Shown here: positions 52,038 to 60,372 of the stretch, piece by piece
How positions within the stretch are numbered: the first letter of the stretch is position 1
Layout of the letters: the number at the start of each line of letters is the position of its first letter
From: Paenibacillus_AR mesotrionivorans
GTDB lineage: Bacteria > Bacillota > Bacilli > Paenibacillales > NBRC-103111
Direction: 5' to 3'
Length of the DNA stretch: 64,000 bases
Assembly: GCF_046098205.1 (NCBI RefSeq)
Contig: NZ_JBJURJ010000015.1
Location: 1 to 64,000 of the forward strand
Translations under genes and position numbers: made by a program
The notes under the pieces: model-generated
Seen by the model: the letters and a program-made list of their open reading frames with translations, nothing else
What the model was told of the DNA's origin: nothing
The model's database searches: none

Positions 52038-52491
52038 AAAAATCCTCCTCGTGGAGCAAGGTTTTCAGAGCGGCCAGGGCGGCACTGGTTCTGCGGTATA
52101 CGGCAAACCGGGACAACCCCAGGACAGCCGCTGCTTCTCCGACGGACAGACCGTTTGCATACCGTAAAAACATCAGCTCCCGCTCCTGCTCCGGCAGTGT
52201 ATCCAAGGCTTGGCGCACCGTAATTTTCAGCTCCAGCTGCTCCATGGCCCGGGTATCCGGCAGCTCTTCCGTCAATGGCTCCGGCTTCTTGCGCCGGAAG
52301 GCATCCACGCAGATATTGCGCGCGATGGTATACAGATAGGCCATTTGCTTGCCGCGTTCCAGATAAGTATTGTGGGCGAAATATTTAAGAAAGGTGTCCT
52401 GGGTCAGATCCTCCGCCAAAGCGGCGTTGCCGACCTTGTAATAGCAATAGCGATAAATTTTGTCGTACTGTTCCTTGATGTCGGCCGGCAC
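52030..52491 (-). CDS. ECF-type sigma-70 factor (second)
   Basis: A 153-residue ECF sigma factor. Region 2 reads YRYCYYKVGNAALAEDLTQDTFLKYF, then the RGKQMAYLYTIARNICVDAFRRKK segment, and region 4 has TLPEQERELMFLRYANGLSVGEAAAVLGLSRFAVYRR, the final helix-turn-helix. GTG 52491 is chosen because AAGGAGGG lies just upstream; earlier in-frame ATGs place the ribosome binding site inside the coding region. It heads the operon with the membrane protein and the ABC exporter, which it likely switches on. Confidence 0.9.
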   Translation of the reverse strand: MPADIKEQYDKIYRYCYYKVGNAALAEDLTQDTFLKYFAHNTYLERGKQMAYLYTIARNICVDAFRRKKPEPLTEELPDTRAMEQLELKITVRQALDTLPEQERELMFLRYANGLSVGEAAAVLGLSRFAVYRRTSAALAALKTLLHEEDFYE

Positions 52492-52624
52492 CGGATACCC
52501 TCCTTTCATTATGCTTAACGGTTGGGGACGGCTGGATGTGCGGTGAAATAAAAAGAATTTGATGATAAAATGGCTGTAGTTCATTGGCTGTAATCTATCA
52601 TAGTGTAGGAAAGGTTTATTTCAC

Positions 52625-52951
52625 ATGCCCAAAACCCAAATTGTCAAAGAAAAAGAGATTGTACATAAAATGATTGCCATCTACTGCCGGGGAAGCGGGC
52701 ACGGCAAGGAGCAGCTTTGCCCCGAATGTGCGGCGCTTTTGGAATATGCGGGGAAGCGGCTGGATCATTGCCGGTTCGGCGAGGAAAAGCCGTTCTGCAA
52801 ACATTGTCCCATCCATTGCTATAACAAGGATATGAGGGCACAGATCAGGACGGTTATGCGTTATTCCGGACCCCGGATTATGCTGTATCATCCGCTCGCG
52901 GCAGCGGAGCATCTGGTTTCCACCGTCAAGCAGCGGATCGCCAGAAAGTAG
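52625..52951 (+). CDS. Nitrous oxide-stimulated promoter family protein
   Basis: A 108-residue soluble protein of a family whose annotated name comes from nitrous oxide-stimulated promoter experiments; the biochemical function is unknown. It holds a conserved set of cysteines and histidines (IYCRGSGHGKEQLCPECAALLEYA; FCKHCPIHCYNKDMRAQI), suggesting metal binding. The start follows GGAAAGG. It stands alone: the preceding ECF operon is on the opposite strand and radC begins 136 bases later. Confidence 0.88.
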   Translation: MPKTQIVKEKEIVHKMIAIYCRGSGHGKEQLCPECAALLEYAGKRLDHCRFGEEKPFCKHCPIHCYNKDMRAQIRTVMRYSGPRIMLYHPLAAAEHLVSTVKQRIARK

Positions 52952-53086
52952 GGATGGAAAAGGCTCCCTTCTTTTTTGGAAGACGCGGTTTTTGCTGCCA
53001 AAACGTGCTATAATGAATTCTGCATGTGCTTGTCATGCGGCATCGGGAAGAACCCGTGTCCCTATTATCATTAGAGGAGTGGGACA

Positions 53087-53776
53087 ATGGGTTCTTTAGA
53101 TATGATTCTGCGGGATACACCTGCGGGTGAACGGCCCCGGGAGCGGATGCTTCATTTTGGGGTGCAGGCATTAAGCAGTGCGGAGCTGCTGGCGATTCTG
53201 CTGCGTACGGGTACGGTGGCGGAGTCGGTGGTCCGGCTGGCCGAACGGGTGCTCCGGGAGGCGGGAAGCCTGAAGGGCTTAAATGAAATGCGCATCGAGC
53301 AGCTGACGGCCATTAAGGGTGTCGGTCCCGCCAAAGCCATGCAGATACAAGCGGGTGTGGAGCTGGGCAGAAGATTGTCCCGCTCGGCGCCGGAGGAACG
53401 GTATACCATCCGCAACCCGGGTGATGCCGCGGAGCTTCTGATGGAGGATTTACGGTATTTGGACAAGGAGCATTTTGTGTGTCTGTTTCTGAATACGAAG
53501 AATCATGTGATCGGGCGCGAGACCATTTCCATGGGCAGCCTCAATGCGACGGTGGTGCATCCCCGGGAGGTATTCCGGTCGGCCATCCAGCGGAGCAGCG
53601 CTTCTATTCTATGTGCGCATAATCATCCCAGCGGCGATCCTACCCCAAGCCATGAGGATATTGAGCTGACTCAGCGGCTGATGGAGGCCGGGGAGATTAT
53701 CGGCATCGATGTGCTGGATCATTTGGTGATCGGCGACGGCACCTTTCTTAGTATGAAGGAACGGGGTTTGATGTGA
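53087..53776 (+). CDS. radC: RadC (JAMM/MPN+ domain) protein
   Basis: A 229-residue protein with an N-terminal helix-hairpin-helix region (LNEMRIEQLTAIKGVGPAKAMQIQ) and a C-terminal JAMM metalloprotease-like domain carrying the complete AHNHPSGDPTPSHED motif (His, His, Asp zinc ligands, near residue 175). The true biochemical role of RadC is unsettled; the historical DNA-repair name is not supported in all species. The radC-mreBCD-minCD gene order is conserved in many Bacilli and marks this as a core chromosomal region. The ATG follows GAGGAGTG. Confidence 0.95.
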   Translation: MGSLDMILRDTPAGERPRERMLHFGVQALSSAELLAILLRTGTVAESVVRLAERVLREAGSLKGLNEMRIEQLTAIKGVGPAKAMQIQAGVELGRRLSRSAPEERYTIRNPGDAAELLMEDLRYLDKEHFVCLFLNTKNHVIGRETISMGSLNATVVHPREVFRSAIQRSSASILCAHNHPSGDPTPSHEDIELTQRLMEAGEIIGIDVLDHLVIGDGTFLSMKERGLM

Positions 53777-53828
53777 GCGCATCTTAGCCGTATGATGGTT
53801 GCTCGGCGGTTGAAGCCGCGGTGGGGCG

Positions 53829-54016
53829 TAACGGAACTAAATGACGCTTAGACGCTGAATTTGGATGGTTTGAAGTTTTAACGGAACTGAGCGACCGTTA
53901 GCGCCGGATTTATTTGTCCAAAGGTAGCCAAAAGCCCTGTAAGAGCTCCTGAGTTCCGTTAGCGGCGGAAAAGGCTGGTTTTAAGCCTGTAAGAGTCGCT
54001 GAGTTCCGTTACAGGG
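53829..54016. repeat. 2+2 inverted 50-nt-period element, locus 7
   Basis: Direct GGAACT copies have GAACT at 53834 and 53884; inverse copies have AGTTC at 53952 and 54002. Both spacings are 50. The inverse spacer contains AAAAGGCTGGTTTT. The element lies between radC and mreB, interrupting an otherwise conserved gene pair. Confidence 0.85.
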
Positions 54017-54467
54017 GCGACCGGGGCGTAAAGGTAACATACCAGCCTGATTCGGCATAAAGGTCTACCTCTAAGGACGTACCCTCATCGCTTATAAGAG
54101 GAACGTTCATCGCTGAATTGCATCGGTCGTTGACTTTTTTATATAATAAAATTTGAACATCAAATTTTCCTGAACCGGAGGCAGCTGGAAGTGTGGAAGC
54201 CGGCGCTACGGAGAGCAGATATAGAAGCCGCCGACGTTGGGCGGTTGAAGTTTTTTCACCTCCGCACGGACCCTAATGGACGGGCGGATACGAAAGGTTT
54301 CATGAAGAGACCGGACCGCTTAAACCAAAGCAGCATATTGCCCGTCTAAAAGGAATCACCCCAGAGGGGCAGGGATAAGCGCAGCCCGTCTCGGGAACGC
54401 AGAAGCTTGATCTGCAGAATACGGCTTGGATGAAACCGATAATTGGCCAGTGAAGGGAGAGCGTGCC
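54017..54467 (+). other. mreB leader region
   Basis: This 450-base gap holds a promoter candidate: TTGCAT and TATAAT (about 54142-54147) 18 bp apart, in an AT-rich block (54130-54165). Downstream, a GTG frame of 52 codons (54191-54349) follows GGAGG, but its arginine-rich product does not look like a known family, and I leave it uncalled. Otherwise a GC-rich stretch with no recognised gene. Confidence 0.4.
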
Positions 54468-55508
54468 ATGTTTGGCGGCTTTACGAAGGATTTAGGGATT
54501 GATTTGGGAACAGCGAACACCCTCGTGTATGTAAAAGGAAAAGGAATTGTCGTCCGGGAGCCCTCCGTGGTGGCCCAGCGCACCGATACCTCCAATAAAA
54601 CGATTGTGGCGGTTGGCAACTCCGCCAAGATGATGATCGGCCGTACCCCTGGCAATATCCGGGCGGTTCGCCCCATGAAGGACGGGGTTATTGCCGATTT
54701 TGAAACAACGGCTACGATGATCAAGTATTTTATCCGCCAGGCCCAGAAGCAGCGTGTGCTGTTTCAGCGCCATCCCAACGTGATGGTGTGTGTGCCCTCC
54801 GGCATTACCGCCGTGGAAAAACGCGCCGTAGAGGATGCCACCAAACAGGCCGGCGCCCGCGAGGCGTATACCATTGAGGAGCCCTTCGCGGCAGCCATCG
54901 GAGCGGATCTTCCCGTATGGGAGCCCACCGGCAGCATGGTGGTGGATATCGGCGGCGGCACCACTGAGGTAGCCGTTATTTCCCTGGGCGGCATCGTTAC
55001 CTCCCGGTCCATCCGGATTGCCGGGGACGAGATGGATGACGCCATCATCCAGTACATTAAACGCACCTACAATCTGGCCATCGGTGAACGTACCTCCGAG
55101 CAGATGAAGCTGGAGATCGGCTCGGCGATGCCGGGGGATCTTGCGGAATCCATGGAAATCCGCGGCCGGGATCTGGTCAGCGGTCTGCCGAAGACCATTG
55201 CGGTTACCTCTCTGGAGGTAGCCGACGCTCTGGCGGATACGGTGAACAGCATCGTGGAAGCCGTGAAAGTAACCCTGGAGAAATGTCCGCCCGAGCTGGC
55301 TGCGGATATTATGGACCGGGGCATTGTGCTCACCGGAGGCGGCGGTCTGCTGCGCAACCTGGATAAGCTTCTGGCCCGGGAAACCGGCATGCCGGTGCTG
55401 GTGGCGGAGAATCCGCTGGATTGTGTGGCCATCGGAACCGGACGGGCTTTGGAGAACATCCATCTGTTCAAGTCCAGATCGGGTCCTGCTTACCGGGGAA
55501 GACGTTAA
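54468..55508 (+). CDS. mreB: Rod shape-determining protein MreB
   Basis: A 346-residue bacterial actin. Phosphate-1 motif LGIDLGTANTLVYVKGKGIV is at the N terminus, phosphate-2 motif VVDIGGGTTEVAVISLGGI near residue 160, and the adenosine motif VLTGGGGLLRNLDKLL near 290. It forms filaments that place the elongasome for lateral wall synthesis. An in-frame ATG 42 bases upstream is not used because the AAGGGAGAG site precedes the ATG at 54468. mreC follows after 115 bp with an intervening hairpin. Confidence 0.98.
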   Translation: MFGGFTKDLGIDLGTANTLVYVKGKGIVVREPSVVAQRTDTSNKTIVAVGNSAKMMIGRTPGNIRAVRPMKDGVIADFETTATMIKYFIRQAQKQRVLFQRHPNVMVCVPSGITAVEKRAVEDATKQAGAREAYTIEEPFAAAIGADLPVWEPTGSMVVDIGGGTTEVAVISLGGIVTSRSIRIAGDEMDDAIIQYIKRTYNLAIGERTSEQMKLEIGSAMPGDLAESMEIRGRDLVSGLPKTIAVTSLEVADALADTVNSIVEAVKVTLEKCPPELAADIMDRGIVLTGGGGLLRNLDKLLARETGMPVLVAENPLDCVAIGTGRALENIHLFKSRSGPAYRGRR

Positions 55509-55546
55509 TTTGTAGATAGGAAAATCGGGAATTTGATCTTACGGGG

Positions 55547-55600
55547 CCCCGCAAAGTAATCCGTATCAGCTTCATAGCCCAAGCTTCACTTTGCGGGGAA
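55547..55600 (+). terminator. Hairpin between mreB and mreC
   Basis: CCCCGCAAAGT pairs with ACTTTGCGGGG across a 30-base loop, followed by AATTTT. It may partly terminate the mreB transcript and so set mreB above mreC, or act as an mRNA end. Confidence 0.7.
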
Positions 55601-55623
55601 TTTTCAGAATGAGGGTGTAACAA

Positions 55624-56514
55624 GTGTTTCGATTGCTGGGGAACAAAAAGCTGCTCACGCTGCTCCTGGCTTTGATGGTCTTTATCGCGCTGATGGGGCT
55701 CACCTTAAGCAGACGCTCGGAAATGACCTGGCCGGAACGGGTGATTAAGGATACGGTAGCCTGGACACAAGGTTGGCTCTACAAGCCCGCTCGGTATGCA
55801 GCGGGTTTCTTTCGGGATGTGGAGGACCTGAAGAACACCTACAAGGAAAACAAGCAGCTCAAAAAAACCTTGACCCACTATGCCCAGGATACTATGCGGC
55901 TGAATATGCTGGAGGCGCAGAACAAGCATCTCCAGGAGATTCTCGGATTTACCGAACGCCAGAAGAATGCCGATAACTACCAATACATGGTGGCGGAAGT
56001 GGTTTCCGTCAGCCCCGATCCGTACAGCAATACGGTGAATATCAACCTGGGTTCATTGGATGGCATCAAGGAGAATATGGCGGTTATGTCCGTGGAGGGA
56101 CTGATCGGCCGGGTATCCCGTGTCTCCAACTTCACCTCCAGCGTCCAGCTGTTGGTGGATATGAATGCGGAATCCGGCGGTTCTGCGGAGCGCCAGCTGG
56201 AGAAGGGGATTTCCGCAACAGTGCTTGGGAAGGAAGACTTGGTGTTCGGCACCATTGACTATTACAGCAATGAGGAGCAGGGTTTGGTCATGACCCGGAT
56301 CGACCAGAGGAGCGAGATGAAACTGGAGCCCGGTGATGTTGTGGTTACCTCGGGGCTGGGCCAGATTTTTCCCAAGGGACTGGTTATCGGGGTTGTCTCC
56401 GAAAAGCGTGTCGGTGATTTCGGCATTAACTATCTGGCCACCGTCAAGCCCAAGGCGACGGACTTCCGCCATTTGCGCGAGGTTCTGGTTGTGAAAGTGC
56501 CTGAGGTAGAGTGA
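55624..56514 (+). CDS. mreC: Rod shape-determining protein MreC
   Basis: A 296-residue protein with a single N-terminal membrane segment (LLTLLLALMVFIALMGL), a coiled coil (residues 65-105) and two beta-barrel domains after residue 110 (VSVSPDPYSNTVNINLGSLDGIKENMAV). It connects the MreB filament to the wall synthesis machinery at the outer face of the membrane. The GTG start follows GAGGGTG. Its stop overlaps the start of mreD. Confidence 0.95.
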   Translation: MFRLLGNKKLLTLLLALMVFIALMGLTLSRRSEMTWPERVIKDTVAWTQGWLYKPARYAAGFFRDVEDLKNTYKENKQLKKTLTHYAQDTMRLNMLEAQNKHLQEILGFTERQKNADNYQYMVAEVVSVSPDPYSNTVNINLGSLDGIKENMAVMSVEGLIGRVSRVSNFTSSVQLLVDMNAESGGSAERQLEKGISATVLGKEDLVFGTIDYYSNEEQGLVMTRIDQRSEMKLEPGDVVVTSGLGQIFPKGLVIGVVSEKRVGDFGINYLATVKPKATDFRHLREVLVVKVPEVE

Positions 56515-57047
56515 TGGCGATGAACCGGGGACTCCTGTTTGTGCTGGTGACGGTTTTGTTTTTATTGGAAGGAACGGTGCTCAAGTGGATCATCCCCTCC
56601 GTATGGCAGGGGAATGTGGCCGTAGCTACCCATTTTACGCTGGTCGTCATTATGTTTATTGGATTATATTACAACCGGCATCTGGCCCTGTTCTATGGGC
56701 TTGGCTTCGGACTGCTCCATGATATTGTCTATTATGGCCCGACGATGATCGGCGCCTATTCCTTTTCTATGGGTGTGATCGGTTATGTGTGCGGTATGGC
56801 CTCCTCCCGGTCACGGCCCAATATTCTGTTCAGCATGTTCATCATCACCATGGGTAACTTTTTATTTGAAGGCATTCTCTACAGTCTGTACCGGTTGTTC
56901 CAAGTGACGAAGGATACGCCGCAGTGGATGTTCTTCCACATCATGCTGCCCAGCGTCCTGATTAATCTTCTGTTTGCGCTGCTTATTTATGTTCCCCTGC
57001 GCAAATGGCTGGAGGATATGGTTTCCCAGAAGCCCAAGGAGGATTAA
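56514..57047 (+). CDS. mreD: Rod shape-determining protein MreD
   Basis: A 177-residue hydrophobic protein with five or six membrane segments, the usual MreD composition. It works with MreC in the elongasome. Several starts are possible (GTG 56511, ATG 56514, ATG 56520); all overlap or touch the mreC stop, showing translational coupling. No other catalytic motif is present. The next gene, minC, begins 64 bases later with its own ribosome binding site. Confidence 0.92.
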   Translation: MAMNRGLLFVLVTVLFLLEGTVLKWIIPSVWQGNVAVATHFTLVVIMFIGLYYNRHLALFYGLGFGLLHDIVYYGPTMIGAYSFSMGVIGYVCGMASSRSRPNILFSMFIITMGNFLFEGILYSLYRLFQVTKDTPQWMFFHIMLPSVLINLLFALLIYVPLRKWLEDMVSQKPKED

Positions 57048-57111
57048 TTTTCATCCCGCGGCAGGAAATCGGGGCGTTCGGACAGAAAGAGTATGTTCAG
57101 GAGGGAAAAGC

Positions 57112-57750
57112 ATGGCGGCAGTCAAACATCCGGTCAGGATCAAAGGCGTCAAGGACGGCTTGCTGTTTCTCCTCGATGACAGTTGTCCGTTTGAATCGGT
57201 AATCGGGGATTTGACTACAAAGCTGGAAAAAACACATCAGAATATCCTCACCGGCCCGATCATTCACGTTTTTGTCAAGCTGGGCAAACGAACCGTTTCC
57301 GATGAGGAGAAGGAGCAGATCCGGGAGATAATCGGCACCCGGGGCAATCTCTTGATCCAGTCCATCGAGTCGGAGAACGATATACCCCAGGAGAAGGCAG
57401 AAGAGCCCATTCATCTGGTGAAAAGCATCGTCCGCTCCGGACAGGTGCTGCACATGGAAGGCAACCTGCTCTTAATCGGTGATGTGAACCCCGGCGGAAC
57501 GGTGAGCGCTACAGGGGATATTTATGTCATGGGATCCCTTCGGGGGATGGCCCATGCAGGTATGGAAGGCAATGAGAAGGCAATTATTACCGCTTCCCAT
57601 ATGAAGCCGACGCAGCTGCGCATTGCGCAGATCATCAGCCGCCCGCCGGACGAGTGGGCCATCGGCGATACGTATATGGAGTTTGCTTATATCAATAACG
57701 GCGTTATGGAAATCGATAAAGTACAGCATATGTCCCGGATCCGCCCATAA
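57112..57750 (+). CDS. minC: Septum site-determining protein MinC
   Basis: A 212-residue inhibitor of FtsZ polymerisation. The N-terminal domain is beta-alpha rich and variable (VRIKGVKDGLLFLLDDSCPF), while the C-terminal domain carries the family repeats of the beta-helix (ILLIGDVNPGGTVSATGDIYVMGSLRG) that bind MinD. Size fits. It is followed by minD after 37 bases and together they place the division site. The ATG follows CAGGAGGG. Confidence 0.95.
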   Translation: MAAVKHPVRIKGVKDGLLFLLDDSCPFESVIGDLTTKLEKTHQNILTGPIIHVFVKLGKRTVSDEEKEQIREIIGTRGNLLIQSIESENDIPQEKAEEPIHLVKSIVRSGQVLHMEGNLLLIGDVNPGGTVSATGDIYVMGSLRGMAHAGMEGNEKAIITASHMKPTQLRIAQIISRPPDEWAIGDTYMEFAYINNGVMEIDKVQHMSRIRP

Positions 57751-57787
57751 AGGCTAAGGGGGTATGTGACCAAAGGAGCGTGTTCAC

Positions 57788-58582
57788 ATGGGGGACGCAA
57801 TTGTGATTACGTCCGGTAAGGGAGGCGTCGGCAAGACCACCACCTCCGCCAACATCGGCACCGCGCTTGCCCTGCAGGGCAAAAAAGTCTGCATGGTGGA
57901 TACGGATATCGGACTTCGCAATCTGGATGTGGTAATGGGTCTGGAAAACCGCATCATCTATGATCTGGTAGATGTGGCCGACGGCCGCTGCAGGCTGAAC
58001 CAGGCGCTGATCAAGGACAAGCGGTTCGCTGAGCTGTATCTGCTTCCCGCTGCCCAAACCAAGGATAAGAATGCCGTGACGCCTGAAGCAGTCCGCAAGA
58101 TTGTCCTGGAGCTGAAGCAGGAATTCGAATATGTGATTATCGATTGCCCTGCGGGCATCGAGCAAGGATACAAAAACGCCGTAGCCGGAGCGGACAAGGC
58201 CATTGTCGTCACCACCCCCGAGAATGCGGCGGTGCGGGACGCGGACCGGATTATCGGGCTGTTGGAGCATGACGGCATCCGTTCGCCCAAGCTGGTGATT
58301 AACCGGATACGGCCCAATCTGATGAAGAAGGGCGACATGCTGGATATTGATGAGGTGTGCCAGGTGCTGGCCATCGATCTGCTGGGGATTGTCCCCGACG
58401 ACGAGCATGTCATTAAAGCCGCCAATATGGGCGAACCGACAGTTATGAATCCCGCCTCCAAAGCGGCCATTGCGTACCGGAACATTGCCCGGCGTATCCT
58501 GGGGGATACCGTTCCGCTTCTGCAGCTGGATGATAAAGTGAGCCTTTTGGGCAAAATGAAGAAATTCTTCGGAGCAGGTTGA
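57788..58582 (+). CDS. minD: Septum site-determining ATPase MinD
   Basis: A 264-residue Walker-type ATPase with the deviant Walker A (SGKGGVGKTTTSANIG, near residue 8), switch I and II (VDTDIGLRNLD; IIDCPAGIEQG) and a short amphipathic C terminus (LLGKMKKFFG) that anchors to the membrane. It carries MinC to the cell poles. The ATG follows AAAGGAG. The next gene, RodA-like, starts seven bases after the stop. Confidence 0.97.
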   Translation: MGDAIVITSGKGGVGKTTTSANIGTALALQGKKVCMVDTDIGLRNLDVVMGLENRIIYDLVDVADGRCRLNQALIKDKRFAELYLLPAAQTKDKNAVTPEAVRKIVLELKQEFEYVIIDCPAGIEQGYKNAVAGADKAIVVTTPENAAVRDADRIIGLLEHDGIRSPKLVINRIRPNLMKKGDMLDIDEVCQVLAIDLLGIVPDDEHVIKAANMGEPTVMNPASKAAIAYRNIARRILGDTVPLLQLDDKVSLLGKMKKFFGAG

Positions 58583-58588
58583 TCGAGC

Positions 58589-59749
58589 ATGCTGGCCAAA
58601 CTGAAGCGTTATGACTGGTTTATTGTATTTCTGTTGATTTTGTTTGTGGTAATCAGCTGCTTTCTCGTTTACAGCGCCACTGTGGATATTGTCAAATACG
58701 GCCCGAATTTCTGGAAGAAGATACCGGTGAATGCCGCTATCGGCTTTATGGTGTTTTTTACCGTATCGTTGGTGGATTTCCGGCTTCTGATCAAAGCGGC
58801 GCCTTACGGATATATAACAGGCGTGCTGCTTTTGGCTGCGCTTTTTGTATGGGGGACCGAACGGGAAGGTGCGGTAGGCTGGTTCAGCCTTCCGGTCATT
58901 GGTGACTTCCAGCCTGCGGAGCTGATGAAGGTGCTACTGATTATCGCCATCGCCGCCTATGCCGCCCGCAAGAAGGGGGAGCGCCTGGAGTTCATGCGGG
59001 ACGTGCTTCCCATCGGGCTTATTGCATTTTTGCCGTTTATGCTGGTGCTGGTTCAGCCCGACTTGGGCAATGCCATGATCTTCCTGGTCATTCTGCTGGG
59101 GATGTATTGGATCAGCAACGTCAAGTATACCCATGTGCTCATCGGCACCGCTTTGGTGGTTATGTTGGTGGGCGGTTTTGTTTATACCTTCAAGACCTAT
59201 CATGAGGATATCGTCAAAATGGCCGGCACCAAATACAATCACTGGGTAGCCCGGATCGATACTTTTATTGATCCGGACAATGTGGACCCAGCCGTAGGCG
59301 GATACCAGTACTTGCGCTCCAAGATTGCCATCGGCTCCGGCGGCCTGAGGGGCGACGGTTATCTGCAAGGCAATTCGGTGCACAACAACTTTGTGCCGGT
59401 AGCGTATACGGACGGCATCTTCGTTGTGGTGGCCGAGGAATTCGGATTTATCGGGTCCTCGGCGCTCCTGCTGTTGTATTTCATCCTGATTTACAGGATG
59501 ATCCTCATCTCCATTCAGTCCACCAATCTGGCGGGTTCGTATATGATTGTGGGCATTGTGTCCATGTATGTGTTCCAGATCTTCCAGAACATCGGGATGT
59601 TCCTGGGGCTGATGCCGCTGACGGGGATTACGCTGCCCTTCATCAGCTATGGGGGAACGTCTCTTTTGATCAACATGCTGTCCCTGGGCCTGGTGATGAG
59701 CGTCAAGCTCCATCAGGAGAAGGAGTCCATGTTCGGCGCAGAGGAATAG
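58589..59749 (+). CDS. rodA: FtsW/RodA/SpoVE-family peptidoglycan polymerase
   Basis: A 386-residue membrane protein with ten membrane segments of the SEDS family, which polymerises lipid II. Signature residues: the W-S-x-x-V-G-x-x-based start is shorter, but QPDLGNAM (catalytic Asp region, near residue 155) and the SEDS end motif (TGITLPFISYGGTSLL, near residue 347) are present. Its position beside mreBCD/minCD argues for the rod-elongation member (RodA) over FtsW. The start follows GATCGAGC without a strong ribosome binding site, coupled to minD. Confidence 0.92.
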   Translation: MLAKLKRYDWFIVFLLILFVVISCFLVYSATVDIVKYGPNFWKKIPVNAAIGFMVFFTVSLVDFRLLIKAAPYGYITGVLLLAALFVWGTEREGAVGWFSLPVIGDFQPAELMKVLLIIAIAAYAARKKGERLEFMRDVLPIGLIAFLPFMLVLVQPDLGNAMIFLVILLGMYWISNVKYTHVLIGTALVVMLVGGFVYTFKTYHEDIVKMAGTKYNHWVARIDTFIDPDNVDPAVGGYQYLRSKIAIGSGGLRGDGYLQGNSVHNNFVPVAYTDGIFVVVAEEFGFIGSSALLLLYFILIYRMILISIQSTNLAGSYMIVGIVSMYVFQIFQNIGMFLGLMPLTGITLPFISYGGTSLLINMLSLGLVMSVKLHQEKESMFGAEE

Positions 59750-59764
59750 TCCGCGTGTAATAGA

Positions 59765-59800
59765 GAAGCTGTGCGGTATAATGCCGTACAGCTTCTTTTT
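59765..59800 (+). terminator. Terminator of the mre-min-rod operon
   Basis: GAAGCTGT.CGG pairs with CCG.ACAGCTTC around TATAATG, followed by TTTTT, 15 bases after the rodA stop. Confidence 0.92.
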
Positions 59801-59834
59801 GCTGCCGCGGGGCATTGGATAAGACAGTTCACAA

Positions 59835-60010
59835 TGCAAAAGTGCAGCTATTTATACGATATTTTCGATTACGGCCATGACATCCTGCAAAAGTGCAGCT
59901 ATTTTCGTTGCCGGACCCCTAATTGCCCCATTCAGCCTAGGATTAAATGCACATTTGCAGGATAAGCCGGTTATAACAGGCCATTCGCAGTAATGAACTG
60001 CACTTTTGCA
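59835..60010. repeat. 2+2 inverted element with a TGCAAAAGTGCAG motif, locus 8
   Basis: Direct copies of TGCAAAAGTGCAGCTATTT start at 59835 and 59886. Inverse copies end TTTGCA at 59959 (diverged) and TTTTGCA at 60010. The spacing is 51 on both sides. The motif is unrelated in sequence to the other seven loci except for the final CTATTT, yet has the same 2+2 layout and spacing. Confidence 0.78.
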
Positions 60011-60052
60011 TTTCCCCCTTTCCAGGTTAAGGAGGAACGTCCCCTTCCGGCT

Positions 60053-60092
60053 TCCCAATGCACATACACGGCTCCCCAATGCACATACACGG
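60053..60092. repeat. Short tandem repeat
   Basis: CCCAATGCACATACACGGC occurs twice, at about 60053 and 60074, with a third partial copy (TTTGCACATAAACC) at 60099. It lies just after the locus 8 element. Confidence 0.7.
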
Positions 60093-60372
60093 CACGCCTT
60101 TGCACATAAACCTGCAGGAATGCGCTTACTTTCCACAGAACCAACCGATCCTCCAGACTATGAACGGATCCTCCATGTACCCGGAGCCCCCATCTATCCG
60201 CTCCCCTCCGCTGTAACCCGCCCCATCTATAGCCGTAACCAACCGATTCCTCTCATCCCACCCTTATTCGTGAAATCACGTATCGGCTCATTCCGCCGAG
60301 GAATGAACTATTGTCCGCCGGCTGCTGGGGCAGGTAAGATGACGGTACACAAAGCAAAGGAGGTTCGCGGCA
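60093..60372. other. Leader of the second ABC operon
   Basis: No gene recognised in these 280 bases. Short direct repeats of ACCAACCGAT occur at about 60140 and 60238, and a C-rich tract (CCCC) dominates. A frame of 128 codons on the plus strand (from 60006) overlaps it but shows no ribosome binding site or family signature. Confidence 0.35.

Noticed and set aside
54191..54349. 52-codon GTG frame in the mreB leader, with GGAGG upstream
   Set aside because: Product is arginine-rich with no family look; GC-rich sequence readily yields such frames. Conservation would be needed.
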